Origin: [Actinomadura] parvosata subsp. kistnae
GTDB taxonomy: Bacteria; Actinomycetota; Actinomycetes; Streptosporangiales; Streptosporangiaceae
Reading direction: 5' to 3'
DNA: 64,000 nucleotides
NCBI RefSeq assembly: GCF_900323885.1
Contig: NZ_OOHJ01000022.1
Coordinates: 1,054,001-1,118,000, forward strand
Positions 16,805 to 25,291 of the stretch are shown one piece after another (within the stretch, counting starts at the first letter, position 1; every line of letters begins with the position of its first letter). Below the pieces are notes generated by a model. That model was not told the DNA's origin and searched no databases. It was given only the letters and a program-made list of their open reading frames with translations. Both the position numbers and the translations under genes were made by a program.

Positions 16805-17890
16805 TCAGGCCGGGGTCACCTGCCAGGTGACGCCGTGCGAGGTGAGGTGGTCGAGGAAGGACGCCGGGTCGAACGCCTGCGCCGGCGTCACCGCCCCCGC
16901 CGGTGCACCGTCCGCGACCAGGCGGCGCGCACCCTCGACGGCGATCACCGCGGTCATCCCGTAGGGGTCGAGCCCCGTCACCCAGCCCCGCGCCCGCTTC
17001 CCGCCCGCGCCACCGGAGCCGTCAGCACCGCCTGCACCGCCCGCGCCGTCCGGGCCGGTCGCCTCGGCCAGCATCAGCCAGCGCGAGGCCCGCCTGGCCG
17101 CCTCGTCCGGGATCTCGGGGACGCTCGCCACGACGTCGGGCGTCAGCGCCGAGAACATGGCCGCCACCTCGGTCCGGATCGCGCTGCGGACCCGCCCCGC
17201 CCGCACGTGCCTCGGGACGGTGACCACGCCGGGCAACGCGAACACGGCGACGGCCACCTGCCCGTCCTCCCCGGGAACGGCGAGGGACGCGCCCTCGTCG
17301 AGACCGTCCGGGTGCCAGGTCCCGTCCGTGTACGCCAGCGGCTCCTCCCCGAGCACCGCCGCCATCGACCGCGCGGTCCCCCGCGAGGCGGCCCCGGGCC
17401 CCCGCAGGTCCGCCACCAGCACCTCGGCCACGGCGACACCTCCGGACGAGCCGATGGTGCCGGCCCGCTCGGCCACCAGGTGCGCGATCATGTCCCCCGG
17501 CCCGCCGTCGTCGGCCAGCCCCGGCACGACCGTGACCCCGGCCCGCACGGCGTCCTCGTGCGCCTCGTCGAGCACCCGGCCGATGTACCGCTGCTCCCCC
17601 GAGGTGTCCACGTAGTGCGCTCCGGCGGCGATCGCGGCCCGGATGACCGGCTCCCCCAGCACCGTGAAAGGCCCGGCACAGTTGATCACCACCGGGCAGT
17701 CCCGGAACGCCTCCGCCAGCGCGTCCGGCTCGTCGAGCCCGGCCACCCGGATCTCCTCGCCGGCCTCGGCGACGCTCCGCAACCGCGACTCGGACCTCCC
17801 GACGAGCACCGGCGTGAACCCGCGCCGCCGCACCTCCGCCACCGTGAGCCGTCCGGTGAACCCGCTGGCTCCATGCACTGCGACCTTCAT
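16805..17890 (-). CDS. saccharopine dehydrogenase-like NAD(P)-binding reductase
   Basis: 361 residues starting with the Rossmann motif VAVHGASGFTGRLTVAEV, then VINCAGPFTVLGEPVI and AGAHYVDTSGEQRY, the pattern of the saccharopine dehydrogenase/trans-acting enoyl reductase group (COG3268). Members reduce diverse substrates; none can be assigned. A Gly/Ala/Asp-rich insertion (about 17000-17055) interrupts the C-terminal domain and is probably a loop expansion. It is divergent from the AraC regulator at 18021 with 130 nt between, so it is the likely target of that regulator. Confidence 0.82.
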   Translation of the reverse strand: MKVAVHGASGFTGRLTVAEVRRRGFTPVLVGRSESRLRSVAEAGEEIRVAGLDEPDALAEAFRDCPVVINCAGPFTVLGEPVIRAAIAAGAHYVDTSGEQRYIGRVLDEAHEDAVRAGVTVVPGLADDGGPGDMIAHLVAERAGTIGSSGGVAVAEVLVADLRGPGAASRGTARSMAAVLGEEPLAYTDGTWHPDGLDEGASLAVPGEDGQVAVAVFALPGVVTVPRHVRAGRVRSAIRTEVAAMFSALTPDVVASVPEIPDEAARRASRWLMLAEATGPDGAGGAGGADGSGGAGGKRARGWVTGLDPYGMTAVIAVEGARRLVADGAPAGAVTPAQAFDPASFLDHLTSHGVTWQVTPA

Positions 17891-18020
17891 CGTCTCCTCC
17901 TCAACCGCCTTGATCGACGCAGCTCACGCTAGGAGGAGGAGCGGCGGGTGCCCATGTCCGGCGCTCCGCCCGCCATGTCCGATCGTCCAGCAGCACCCCG
18001 CCAAGCGATACCGTTCGGAC

Positions 18021-18947
18021 ATGGACGTGCTCAGCGACGCCATCTCCGCCATGCGCACAGGGCGGCCGCACGCCTCGCGCACCCGCCTGCACGGCCCCTG
18101 GGGCATGCGGTTCCAGCCGCAGCAGGGCGCCGGGTTCCACGTGATCCTGCAAGGCTCGTGCTGGCTGCTGCCCGCCTCAGGGGAGCCGGTGCACCTCGGG
18201 GTGGGCGATGTGGTGTTCCTGCCGCGCGAGCTGGGTCACGGCCTCGCGGACGCGGTCACCACGCCGCTGGTGGAGGCCGTCCCCGAGTACGAGGACGGCT
18301 CCCCCATCGGCAGCCTGCACCGCGACGGCCCCGGCCCGCTGACGGAGATGTTGTGCGGGGCGTACCGGCTGGACCAGTCGAGGCTCCACCCGCTGCTGAC
18401 CGAGCTGCCCGACGTCATGCACATCCCGGCCAGCATCGGCCGCCACCCGTCCCTGAGGGGCGCGATCGAGCTGCTCGGACGCGAGCTCCAGTCCATGCAG
18501 GACGCGGGGTTCGAGACCGCCACGTCGGCGCTGCTCGACGTCCTGCTCGTATACGTCCTGCGCGCCTGGTACGACAGCCGGCCCGGCGACGAGGCCACCG
18601 GCTGGGGCGCGGCGCTGCGGGATCCGGCGGTGACGGCGGCGCTGCGGGCCATCCACCAGCATCCGGCGACACCGTGGACGGTGCAGTCGCTGGCGGCCCG
18701 GGCGGGGCTGTCGCGGGCGGCGTTCGCGCAGCGGTTCGCGGGCAAAGTGGGGGCGCCGCCGCTGGCGTACCTGACGTGGTGGCGGATGACGACGGCGGCG
18801 CGGCTGCTGCGCGAGACCGACCTGCCGCTGCGGTCGGTGGCGGAGCGGACGGGGTACGCGACGGAGTTCGCGTTCGCCAAGGCGTTCAAGCGGGAGTTCG
18901 GCACCGCACCGGGCCGCTACAGAAGCAGCGGCGGCACATCAGGCTGA
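18021..18947 (+). CDS. AraC-family transcriptional regulator with cupin sensor
   Basis: 308 residues. The N-terminal half is an AraC-binding cupin (HVILQGSCWLLPASGEPVHL, GDVVFLPRELGHGLAD). The C-terminal 100 residues are the double helix-turn-helix (WTVQSLAARAGLSRAAFAQR ... LPLRSVAERTGYATEFAF) ending FGTAPGRYR. ATG at 18021 follows TTCGGAC; longer in-frame openings upstream have no similarity. It is divergent from the reductase gene and probably senses that enzyme's substrate. Confidence 0.9.
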   Translation: MDVLSDAISAMRTGRPHASRTRLHGPWGMRFQPQQGAGFHVILQGSCWLLPASGEPVHLGVGDVVFLPRELGHGLADAVTTPLVEAVPEYEDGSPIGSLHRDGPGPLTEMLCGAYRLDQSRLHPLLTELPDVMHIPASIGRHPSLRGAIELLGRELQSMQDAGFETATSALLDVLLVYVLRAWYDSRPGDEATGWGAALRDPAVTAALRAIHQHPATPWTVQSLAARAGLSRAAFAQRFAGKVGAPPLAYLTWWRMTTAARLLRETDLPLRSVAERTGYATEFAFAKAFKREFGTAPGRYRSSGGTSG

Positions 18948-19009
18948 TCACCCCCTGGCGCTCGACTCTCACTGTGCGCGATCATTCACGCACGGAAAGT
19001 GAGGTCACC

Positions 19010-19792
19010 ATGCTCATCGCCGCCATCGGCCTGCTCATCGCCGGAACGTTCGCCGCGCTCGCGGCCCTCGCCGCGTACGTCGCCAACCGCCGCATCCCCG
19101 CCCAGACCCGCCAGGACTACCGCGACGGCAGCGGGGTGATCACCGGCATCGTCGGCACCCTGTTCGCGGTCAGCATCGGCCTGGTCGTGGTCGCCGCGTG
19201 GAACCAGGTCAACACCGCCACCGAGACCAGCGCGACCGAGGCCAGCAACCTGACGGACGTCTACTGGTACTCGCGCACGCTGCCCGCCCCGCAGCGCGTC
19301 GCCCTGCAGACGCTCGCCGGTAACTACACCACCACGGTCATCCGCGAGGAGTGGCCTCTCATGGCCGAGGAGCACCGCCTGTCGCCGAGCGCCTGGCGGG
19401 CCTCGGAGCAGCTGCGCGCGTTCTTCCAGACCGTCCAGCCGGACGGCAGCGGCCCCTCGGCCCGCTACGGGCAGGCGCTGAGCCGCATGCAGGCCGTCCT
19501 GGACGCGCGCCGCTCGCGCGCCCAGATGGCCGACACCGGCGTGCCGCCGCTGCTGTGGGTGGCGCTGGCGACCTGCGGGCTGGTCGCGCTGCTGCCCTCG
19601 ATCCTGTGCGGCAGCGCCAACCGGAAAGTGCACATCACCATGGCGGCGGCCGTGGGCGGCATGGTGGGGCTGGTGCTGTTCCTGGTCTACCAGCTCGACT
19701 TCCCCTTCAGCGGCGGCATCTCGATCACGCCGGCCGCCTTCGAGCAGGCGCTCGACCGCTTCGCCAGCATCCGCGCTCTTGGAGCCGGCTAG
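19010..19792 (+). CDS. DUF4239 membrane protein
   Basis: 260 residues with two N-terminal membrane helices (residues 1-25 and 43-63), a soluble domain of about 110 residues with ATEASNLTDVYWYSRTLP, and two C-terminal helices (LLWVALATCGLVALLPSIL and AAAVGGMVGLVLFLVYQLD). This is the bestrophin-like DUF4239 layout; function is unknown and a channel role has only been suggested by fold. The ATG follows GTGAGGTCACC, a fair RBS. It ends tail-to-tail with uppS, overlapping by 4 nt. Confidence 0.85.
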   Translation: MLIAAIGLLIAGTFAALAALAAYVANRRIPAQTRQDYRDGSGVITGIVGTLFAVSIGLVVVAAWNQVNTATETSATEASNLTDVYWYSRTLPAPQRVALQTLAGNYTTTVIREEWPLMAEEHRLSPSAWRASEQLRAFFQTVQPDGSGPSARYGQALSRMQAVLDARRSRAQMADTGVPPLLWVALATCGLVALLPSILCGSANRKVHITMAAAVGGMVGLVLFLVYQLDFPFSGGISITPAAFEQALDRFASIRALGAG

Positions 19793-20562
19793 ACCTGGTT
19801 GGGGATCGCCCCGCCGTAGCGCCGGTCGCGCTTGGCGTAGATCTCGCACCCCTCCCACAGGTCCCGCCGGTCGAAGTCGGGCCACAGCCGGTCGAGGAAG
19901 ACCATCTCGGCGTAGGCGGACTGCCACAGCAGGAAGTTGGAGAAGCGCTGCTCCCCCGACGAGCGCAGGAACAGGTCGACCGGCGGGATCTCGGGCTCGT
20001 CGAGGTAGCGGGCGAACGTCTTCTCGTTGACCTTCGACGGCTTGACCCGCCCGGCCGCGATGTCCTCGGCCAGCTTGAGCGCGGCGTCGACGATCTCGGC
20101 CTGCCCGCCGTAATTGACACAGAACTGCAAGGTCAGCGTGCGGTTGGACGTCGTCATCTCCTCGGCGGTCTGCAGCTCGGAGATGACGCTCTTCCACAGC
20201 CGGCCGGGCCGCCCGGCCCAGCGCACGCGCACGCCCATCGCGTTGAGCTCGTCGCGCCGCCGCCGGATGACGTCGCGGTTGAAGCCCATGAGGAAGCGCA
20301 CCTCGTCGGGCGAGCGCTTCCAGTTCTCCGTGGAGAACGCGTACGCGCTCAGGTAGGGGATGCCCAGCTCGATGGCGCCCTCGATGACGTCGAACAGCGA
20401 CGACTCGCCGGCCTTGTGCCCCTCGGTGCGGGGCAGGCCGCGGGCCTTGGCCCAGCGGCCGTTGCCGTCCATGACGATCGCGACGTGCCGGGGCACCAGC
20501 TCGCGCGGGATGGGCGGCGGGGTCGCCCCCGACGGGTGGGGGGACGGAGGTCGTACGTTCAC
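19789..20562 (-). CDS. uppS: isoprenyl transferase (undecaprenyl diphosphate synthase)
   Basis: 257 residues. The cis-prenyltransferase signature is complete: HVAIVMDGNGRWAKARGLPR with catalytic Asp32, then FSTENWKRSPDEV, and the C-terminal DLFLRSSGEQRFSNFLLWQS. It makes the long-chain polyprenyl diphosphate carrier for peptidoglycan synthesis from IPP. GTG at 20562 is used because it overlaps the recO stop (GTGA) and has GGGAG upstream. The recO-uppS pairing is common in actinobacteria. Confidence 0.95.
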   Translation of the reverse strand: MNVRPPSPHPSGATPPPIPRELVPRHVAIVMDGNGRWAKARGLPRTEGHKAGESSLFDVIEGAIELGIPYLSAYAFSTENWKRSPDEVRFLMGFNRDVIRRRRDELNAMGVRVRWAGRPGRLWKSVISELQTAEEMTTSNRTLTLQFCVNYGGQAEIVDAALKLAEDIAAGRVKPSKVNEKTFARYLDEPEIPPVDLFLRSSGEQRFSNFLLWQSAYAEMVFLDRLWPDFDRRDLWEGCEIYAKRDRRYGGAIPNQV

Positions 20563-21299
20563 GCGGGCTCCCTTTCGACGTGTCGGAGAGAGCGTATTCC
20601 GTGTTCGAGGTGCCATTGCAGATATGCGGCGACCAGGCCGCTGCACTCGCTGCGGTGGCGCGACTCGGAGGCGTCGGCGGTGGCCCAGTCGCCGCGCAGC
20701 AGCGCCGTCATGAGCCCGATCGTCTCGCCGGCGGGCACGGCCGAGCCGGCCGGCTTGCACGCCCCGCACACCACGCCGCCCGCGACGATGGCGAACGCCC
20801 TGATGGCCGGCGCCTGGCACTTGGCGCACGCCTCGAGCGCGGGAGCGTAGCCGGCCACGGCCAGGGAGCGCAGGAAGTAGGCGTCGAGCACCAGCCTGGC
20901 CTCGTGGCCGCGGTCGGCGAGCGTGCGCAGCCCGCCCACCAGCAGCAGGAACTGCCGCAGCGCGGGCTCCTTCTCGCCGTGCGTGAGCCGGTCGGCGGTC
21001 TCCAGCATGGCGCTGCCGGCGGTGTAGCGGGGGTAGTCGGCGGCCAGCGCCTCCCCGTAGGGCCTGATCGTCTCCGCCTGGGTGACGACGTCGAGCGTGC
21101 GGCCGGTGTGCAGCTGCAGGTCGACGTGCGTGAACGGCTCCAGCCTGGCCCCGAAGCGCGACTTCGTGCGGCGCACGCCGCGCGCCACCGCCCGGATCTT
21201 GCCCGTGCGCTTGGCCAGGATCGTGACGATGCGGTCGGCCTCACCGAGCTTCTGGGTGCGTAGCACCACGCCTTCGTCACGGTAGAGACTCACTCGCAC
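20559..21299 (-). CDS. recO: DNA repair protein RecO
   Basis: 246 residues. The N-terminal OB fold has LYRDEGVVLRTQKLGEADRI and the family pattern KIRAVARGVRRTKSRFG; the C-terminal part has the zinc-binding pairs CAKC and CGAC. RecO works with RecF and RecR to load RecA on gapped DNA. The GTG at 21299 is one option; GTG at 21293 is equally plausible. Cotranscribed with uppS. Confidence 0.95.
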   Translation of the reverse strand: MRVSLYRDEGVVLRTQKLGEADRIVTILAKRTGKIRAVARGVRRTKSRFGARLEPFTHVDLQLHTGRTLDVVTQAETIRPYGEALAADYPRYTAGSAMLETADRLTHGEKEPALRQFLLLVGGLRTLADRGHEARLVLDAYFLRSLAVAGYAPALEACAKCQAPAIRAFAIVAGGVVCGACKPAGSAVPAGETIGLMTALLRGDWATADASESRHRSECSGLVAAYLQWHLEHGIRSLRHVEREPA

Positions 21300-21351
21300 A
21301 TCTTACGGCCGACCTGTATACCGGCGGACGGAACGTTACGGGCATGCTCGT

Positions 21352-21371
21352 GTGACGCGACTTTGCGTCAC
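21352..21371. promoter_or_regulatory. perfect inverted repeat in the recO/CDP-alcohol transferase intergenic region
   Basis: GTGACGC-GACTTT-GCGTCAC is a perfect 7+6+7 inverted repeat between two divergent genes, 74 nt upstream of the 21445 start and 53 nt upstream of recO. It is suited to bind a dimeric regulator; none can be named. Confidence 0.6.
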
Positions 21372-21444
21372 TCTCACTAGACTTTGACCCCTGTCCCCGC
21401 ATTACCCGTTGTTCAACCCCCCGCTACCGCCTCGAAAGGGAGTC

Positions 21445-22986
21445 ATGACCCGCGTGGTCCTGCTGGGCGCCTCGCCCGGCCCCGACATCTCTCCGACCGG
21501 CCTGAGGCTGGCCGCGCTTTCCGGCAATCCGTCCGTGTCCGAACGGCTGCGCAGCCAGCTCACCTCCATGGATCCGCGCTTCGCCACGATCCCGACGGAC
21601 GACGTGGCGTCCGCGCTGCGCGCCCTGGCCGACGTCGCCGAGCAAGCAACGGAGAGCCTGTTCATCATCCCTGAGAACTCTGTCGTCCACGACGAGCTGA
21701 TCTACCAGATCACCAAGTCCAAGCGCGGTGCGCTGGCGCTCGTCGCGAAAGAGCCGCGGGTGGGGGTGACGGAGGACAACGGCCTGGAGGAGAACGGCCC
21801 CGAGGACAACGCCGCCGAGGATCGCATCCCCATCGACGAGGCCGAGCCCGAGATCGGCATGAACCGCGTCGAGGGCCTGCCGGTGCGCCTGCGTGTCGGC
21901 AAGTCGCGCGTCGTCTCGGTGGGCACCGCCAACCACGCCGTGACCAGGCCGAACGCGGTGGCGCTCGGCCCCCTGCACATCAGCGCGCGCAACGCGCCGC
22001 GGCTGGCCGAGACGTGCCGCGAACTGGCGGCGATGGCCGACCGGTTCGGCGCCGACGACGACCTGGTGCAGCTCGTCGTGTTCGGTCTGGTGCGCAACGG
22101 CGTGTCGGTCGGCATCAGGGGCCGGCGCGACCTGTTCTACCGCCGGGTCACCACCCAGGAGGAGGTGAACGAGGCCGGCGCCGAGATGGCCGGGATGGAC
22201 GAAGACCGCTCCCGCCTGAACAACGCCGTCAAGGGCGCCGACGGCTTCTTCACCACGTTCTTCGTCTCCACCTACTCCCGCTACATCGCCCGCTGGGCCG
22301 CCCGCCGCGGCCTGACGCCGAACCAGGTGACGCTGATCTCGATCACGCTGGGCGTGGCCGCGGCCGCCTGCTTCGCCACCGGCGAGCGCCCGTGGATGGT
22401 GCTGGGCGGCGTGCTGATCTACTTCGCCTTCGTCTTCGACTGCGTCGACGGGCAGGTCGCCCGGTACGCCCGCAAGTTCGGCGTGCTGGGGGCCTGGCTG
22501 GATGCGACGTTCGACCGGTTCAAGGAGTACGTCGTCTTCGCGGGCCTGGCCGTCGGCTGGGTGGTCTCCGGCAACGGCGACGAGATCTGGATCCTCGCGC
22601 TGGCCGCGTTGAGCCTGCAGTCCGTCCGCCACCTGCTCGACTTCTCCTTCGGCGTCGCCAACCGCCGCAAGCCCCCGGCCCCGCTGCCCACGACCCCGCT
22701 CGACGCCCCCGACGACCGCGACCTGCGCCAGAAGCTGACCGCCCGCAAGGTGGAGCGCAGCCAGGGTCTGCGTGGCGTGCTGAAGATGTGGACGAAGGCC
22801 GGCAAGTACCGTGTCGTCCACTGGGCGCGTAAGATGATCGTCTTCCCCATCGGCGAGCGCTTCGCGGCCATCGCGATCACCGCCGCCCTCTTCGACGCCC
22901 GGATCACCTTCATCACGCTCGTGATCTGGGGCTCCGTCGCCGCCGCCTACACCCTCACCGGACGCCTCATGAGGTCGCTCGTATGA
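21445..22986 (+). CDS. CDP-alcohol phosphatidyltransferase family protein with N-terminal extra domain
   Basis: 513 residues. The C-terminal part has the diagnostic DG-AR-G-D-D motif in DCVDGQVARYARKFGVLGAW then LDATFD, followed by several membrane helices. The N-terminal 260 residues (TRVVLLGASPGPDISPTGLR onward) form a soluble domain resembling the nucleotidyltransferase-like half of inositol-phosphate/CDP-alcohol bifunctional proteins, but a clear active-site motif is not evident to me. RBS AAAGGGAG supports this start. It probably makes a phospholipid or phosphodiester-linked lipid; the head group is unknown. It overlaps the DUF5941 gene by ATGA. Confidence 0.82.
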   Translation: MTRVVLLGASPGPDISPTGLRLAALSGNPSVSERLRSQLTSMDPRFATIPTDDVASALRALADVAEQATESLFIIPENSVVHDELIYQITKSKRGALALVAKEPRVGVTEDNGLEENGPEDNAAEDRIPIDEAEPEIGMNRVEGLPVRLRVGKSRVVSVGTANHAVTRPNAVALGPLHISARNAPRLAETCRELAAMADRFGADDDLVQLVVFGLVRNGVSVGIRGRRDLFYRRVTTQEEVNEAGAEMAGMDEDRSRLNNAVKGADGFFTTFFVSTYSRYIARWAARRGLTPNQVTLISITLGVAAAACFATGERPWMVLGGVLIYFAFVFDCVDGQVARYARKFGVLGAWLDATFDRFKEYVVFAGLAVGWVVSGNGDEIWILALAALSLQSVRHLLDFSFGVANRRKPPAPLPTTPLDAPDDRDLRQKLTARKVERSQGLRGVLKMWTKAGKYRVVHWARKMIVFPIGERFAAIAITAALFDARITFITLVIWGSVAAAYTLTGRLMRSLV

Positions 22987-23705
22987 TCACCCACCCGCAG
23001 GCCATGGCCACCCCCACGCCGGACCCCGACGAGGAGCGCCGCCGCATCCAGACCGCCCGGCTCGTCGCCTACCGCGACGACGGGCCGCTCGCCACCGTCC
23101 TGGCCGGCAAGCTCGGCGGCGGTCTGCCGCCCGTGCCCGCCACGCTCGTGGCCCTGCTCGCCGTGGTCGGCGTCACGGTCGCGGGGCTGCTCGACTCCGG
23201 CGGCCCCATCCTGCTGCTGCCTGTCGCGATCGTGCTGCTGCTGGTGCTGCCCACGACGCCGCGCGACCACCTGGGCCGCTTCGACTGGCTCACCCCGCCG
23301 CTGCTGCGCGCGGCCGAGTTCTTCACCATCATCGCGATCGGCCTGACGGCCGAGGCGCCGAAGTGGCTGCTGTTCGTGCTGGTGTACGTCGTCGGCTACC
23401 ACACCTACGACACCGTCTACCGCACGCGCCAGAGCATCTGGCCCCCTGCCTGGGTGTTCCGGGCGGGGCTCGGCTGGGAGCTGCGGCTGCTGGTCATCGG
23501 GGCCGGGGCGGCGCTGGGCGTGCTGACGCCGGTGCTGGCGGTGCTGACGGCGTACCTGTTCGTGCTGTTCGCGGTGGAGAGCGTGACGAGCTGGGTGCGC
23601 CTGGACAAGGCGTCCGCCCAGGCGGGCGCCGACGCCGAGCAGGACCTGGAGGCGTCCCCGGAGGACGCCCTGGAGCAGGCGACGGGGGAGGCCGAGAAGG
23701 GCTGA
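22983..23705 (+). CDS. DUF5941 membrane protein
   Basis: 240 residues with about five membrane helices, an Arg-rich N-terminal cytosolic segment (RRRIQTARLVAYRDDGPLA) and an acidic C-terminal tail. It resembles the DUF5941 domain which, as I recall, is fused to the C-terminus of CDP-alcohol transferases in other actinobacteria; here it is a separate gene with a 4-nt overlap. An accessory role to the transferase is inferred. Confidence 0.75.
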   Translation: MITHPQAMATPTPDPDEERRRIQTARLVAYRDDGPLATVLAGKLGGGLPPVPATLVALLAVVGVTVAGLLDSGGPILLLPVAIVLLLVLPTTPRDHLGRFDWLTPPLLRAAEFFTIIAIGLTAEAPKWLLFVLVYVVGYHTYDTVYRTRQSIWPPAWVFRAGLGWELRLLVIGAGAALGVLTPVLAVLTAYLFVLFAVESVTSWVRLDKASAQAGADAEQDLEASPEDALEQATGEAEKG

Positions 23706-23773
23706 GCCTTCCCCTCCTCGTCATGCGGCGCCGCGCCTTCCGCGCGCGGCGCCGTTCCCTTTTCTCGGGATCT

Positions 23774-23787
23774 GGAGAGCGCTCTCC
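23774..23787. promoter_or_regulatory. LacI-type operator 1 of the GH16 gene
   Basis: GGAGAGCGCTCTCC is a perfect 14-bp palindrome with the central CG typical of LacI-family sites. It lies 16 nt upstream of the -35. Confidence 0.75.
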
Positions 23788-23803
23788 CTTCCGCCTGCCT
23801 ACG

Positions 23804-23832
23804 TTGACACCCCGTAAAGGCTGTGCTCAGAT
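23804..23832 (+). promoter_or_regulatory. promoter of the GH16 gene
   Basis: TTGACA (23804-23809) and TCAGAT (23827-23832) with a 17-nt spacer, bracketed by two palindromes with the same GAGAGCGCTCTC core. Confidence 0.6.
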
Positions 23833-23837
23833 CTTGG

Positions 23838-23851
23838 AGAGAGCGCTCTCT
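23838..23851. promoter_or_regulatory. LacI-type operator 2 of the GH16 gene
   Basis: AGAGAGCGCTCTCT is a perfect 14-bp palindrome located at the expected transcription start. Its centre is 64 nt from that of operator 1, a spacing that would allow looping or dual occupancy. Confidence 0.75.
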
Positions 23852-23871
23852 AGCACCCCCCAGGAGCGAGC

Positions 23872-25254
23872 ATGACAACACCGAACCGGCGCCGCCTGGC
23901 CGCCATGGCCGCCGTCCTCGTGGCACTCAGCGGCCTGCTCATCAAGACGGCGGTCAGCGCCTCGGCCAGCGTGCCGGCCACGCCCTCCGGCTGGTCCCTC
24001 GTCTGGTCCGACGACTTCAACGGCTCCGCGAACACGCTGCCCTCGTCCAGCAACTGGATCATCGACACCGGCCACGCCTACCCCGGCGGCCCGGCCAACT
24101 GGGGCACCGGCGAGATCCAGAACTACACCTCCAGCACCGCCAACCTCAGCCTCGACGGCTCCGGCAACCTGCGCATCACGCCGCTGCGCAGCTCGTCCGG
24201 CGAGTGGACCTCGGCCCGCATCGAGACCAGGCGCGCCGACTTCAAGCCCGCCGACGGGCGCATCCTGCGCATCGAGAGCCGCATCCAGATGCCGAACGTG
24301 ACCGGGGACGCCGCGCTCGGGTACTGGCCGGCGTTCTGGGCGCTCGGGGCGCCCTACCGGGGCAACTACTGGAACTGGCCGGGCATCGGCGAGTTCGACA
24401 TCATGGAGAACGTCAACGGCATCAACTCCGTCTGGGGCGTGCTGCACTGCGGCGTCAACCCGGGCGGCCCCTGCAACGAGACCACCGGCCTGGGCGCCAG
24501 CCGCGCCTGCCCCGGCTCCACCTGCCAGTCGGCCTACCACACCTACCGCTTCGAGTGGGACCGCAGCGTCAGCCCCAACCAGCTGCGCTGGTACGTGGAC
24601 GGCCAGCAGTTCCACAGCGTCAGCCAGTCGCAGTTCGACGCCACCACCTGGAGCAACATGACCGGCCACGCCGGCTACTTCCTGCTGCTCAACGTGGCGA
24701 TCGGCGGCGCGTTCCCCAACGCGCTGGGCGGCTCCACCCCGACCGCCGCCACCGTCCCCGGCCGGCCGATGATGGTCGACTACGTGGCGGTCTGGCAGAG
24801 CGGTGGCGGCGGCACCGACCCCACCACCCCGCCGGGCGGCGTGGACGCCCGCTCGACGATCCAGGCCGAGCGCTACCAGGCCCAGTCGGGCACGATCACC
24901 GAGACCACCACCGACTCGGGCGGCGGCCAGAACATCGGGGCGATCTCCAACGGCGACTGGCTGCGCTACGACGGCGTGGACTTCGGCTCGACGCCCGCCA
25001 CCCAGTTCAGGGCCAGGGTGGCGTCCGGGGCGGCGGCCGGGGTGAGCGGGCTCGTGCAGGTCCGCCTCGACAGCCCGACGGCCGCCCCCATCGGCGACTT
25101 CGCGCTGGCGAACACGGGCGGCTGGCAGAGCTGGCGCACCGTCCCGGCCAACATCTCGGGCGTGACCGGCACCCACACCGTGTACCTGACCTTCTCCTCC
25201 GGCCAGCCGGCCGACTTCGTCAACGTCAACTGGTTCACGTTCGCGACCTCCTGA
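23872..25254 (+). CDS. secreted GH16 beta-glucanase with CBM6
   Basis: 460 residues. A signal peptide (RRR then AAMAAVLVALSGLLI) ends near residue 32. Residues 40-315 are a glycoside hydrolase family 16 domain with catalytic Glu174, Asp176 and Glu179 in GIGEFDIMENV, preceded by YWPAFWALGAPY. A Gly/Thr/Pro linker (about 317-330) leads to a CBM6 of 125 residues (IQAERYQAQSGT, ISNGDWLRYDGVDFG). The expected activity is endo-beta-1,3(4)-glucan hydrolysis outside the cell. Two LacI-type operators control the promoter, so induction by an oligosaccharide is likely. Confidence 0.93.
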   Translation: MTTPNRRRLAAMAAVLVALSGLLIKTAVSASASVPATPSGWSLVWSDDFNGSANTLPSSSNWIIDTGHAYPGGPANWGTGEIQNYTSSTANLSLDGSGNLRITPLRSSSGEWTSARIETRRADFKPADGRILRIESRIQMPNVTGDAALGYWPAFWALGAPYRGNYWNWPGIGEFDIMENVNGINSVWGVLHCGVNPGGPCNETTGLGASRACPGSTCQSAYHTYRFEWDRSVSPNQLRWYVDGQQFHSVSQSQFDATTWSNMTGHAGYFLLLNVAIGGAFPNALGGSTPTAATVPGRPMMVDYVAVWQSGGGGTDPTTPPGGVDARSTIQAERYQAQSGTITETTTDSGGGQNIGAISNGDWLRYDGVDFGSTPATQFRARVASGAAAGVSGLVQVRLDSPTAAPIGDFALANTGGWQSWRTVPANISGVTGTHTVYLTFSSGQPADFVNVNWFTFATS

Positions 25255-25291
25255 CCGGCACGACCAGGACGTTCCGGGGAACAATGGGGCG

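Noticed and set aside
17643..18020. Upstream extension of the AraC-family gene
   Set aside because: The extra 126 codons are antisense to the reductase gene and have no AraC-family similarity.
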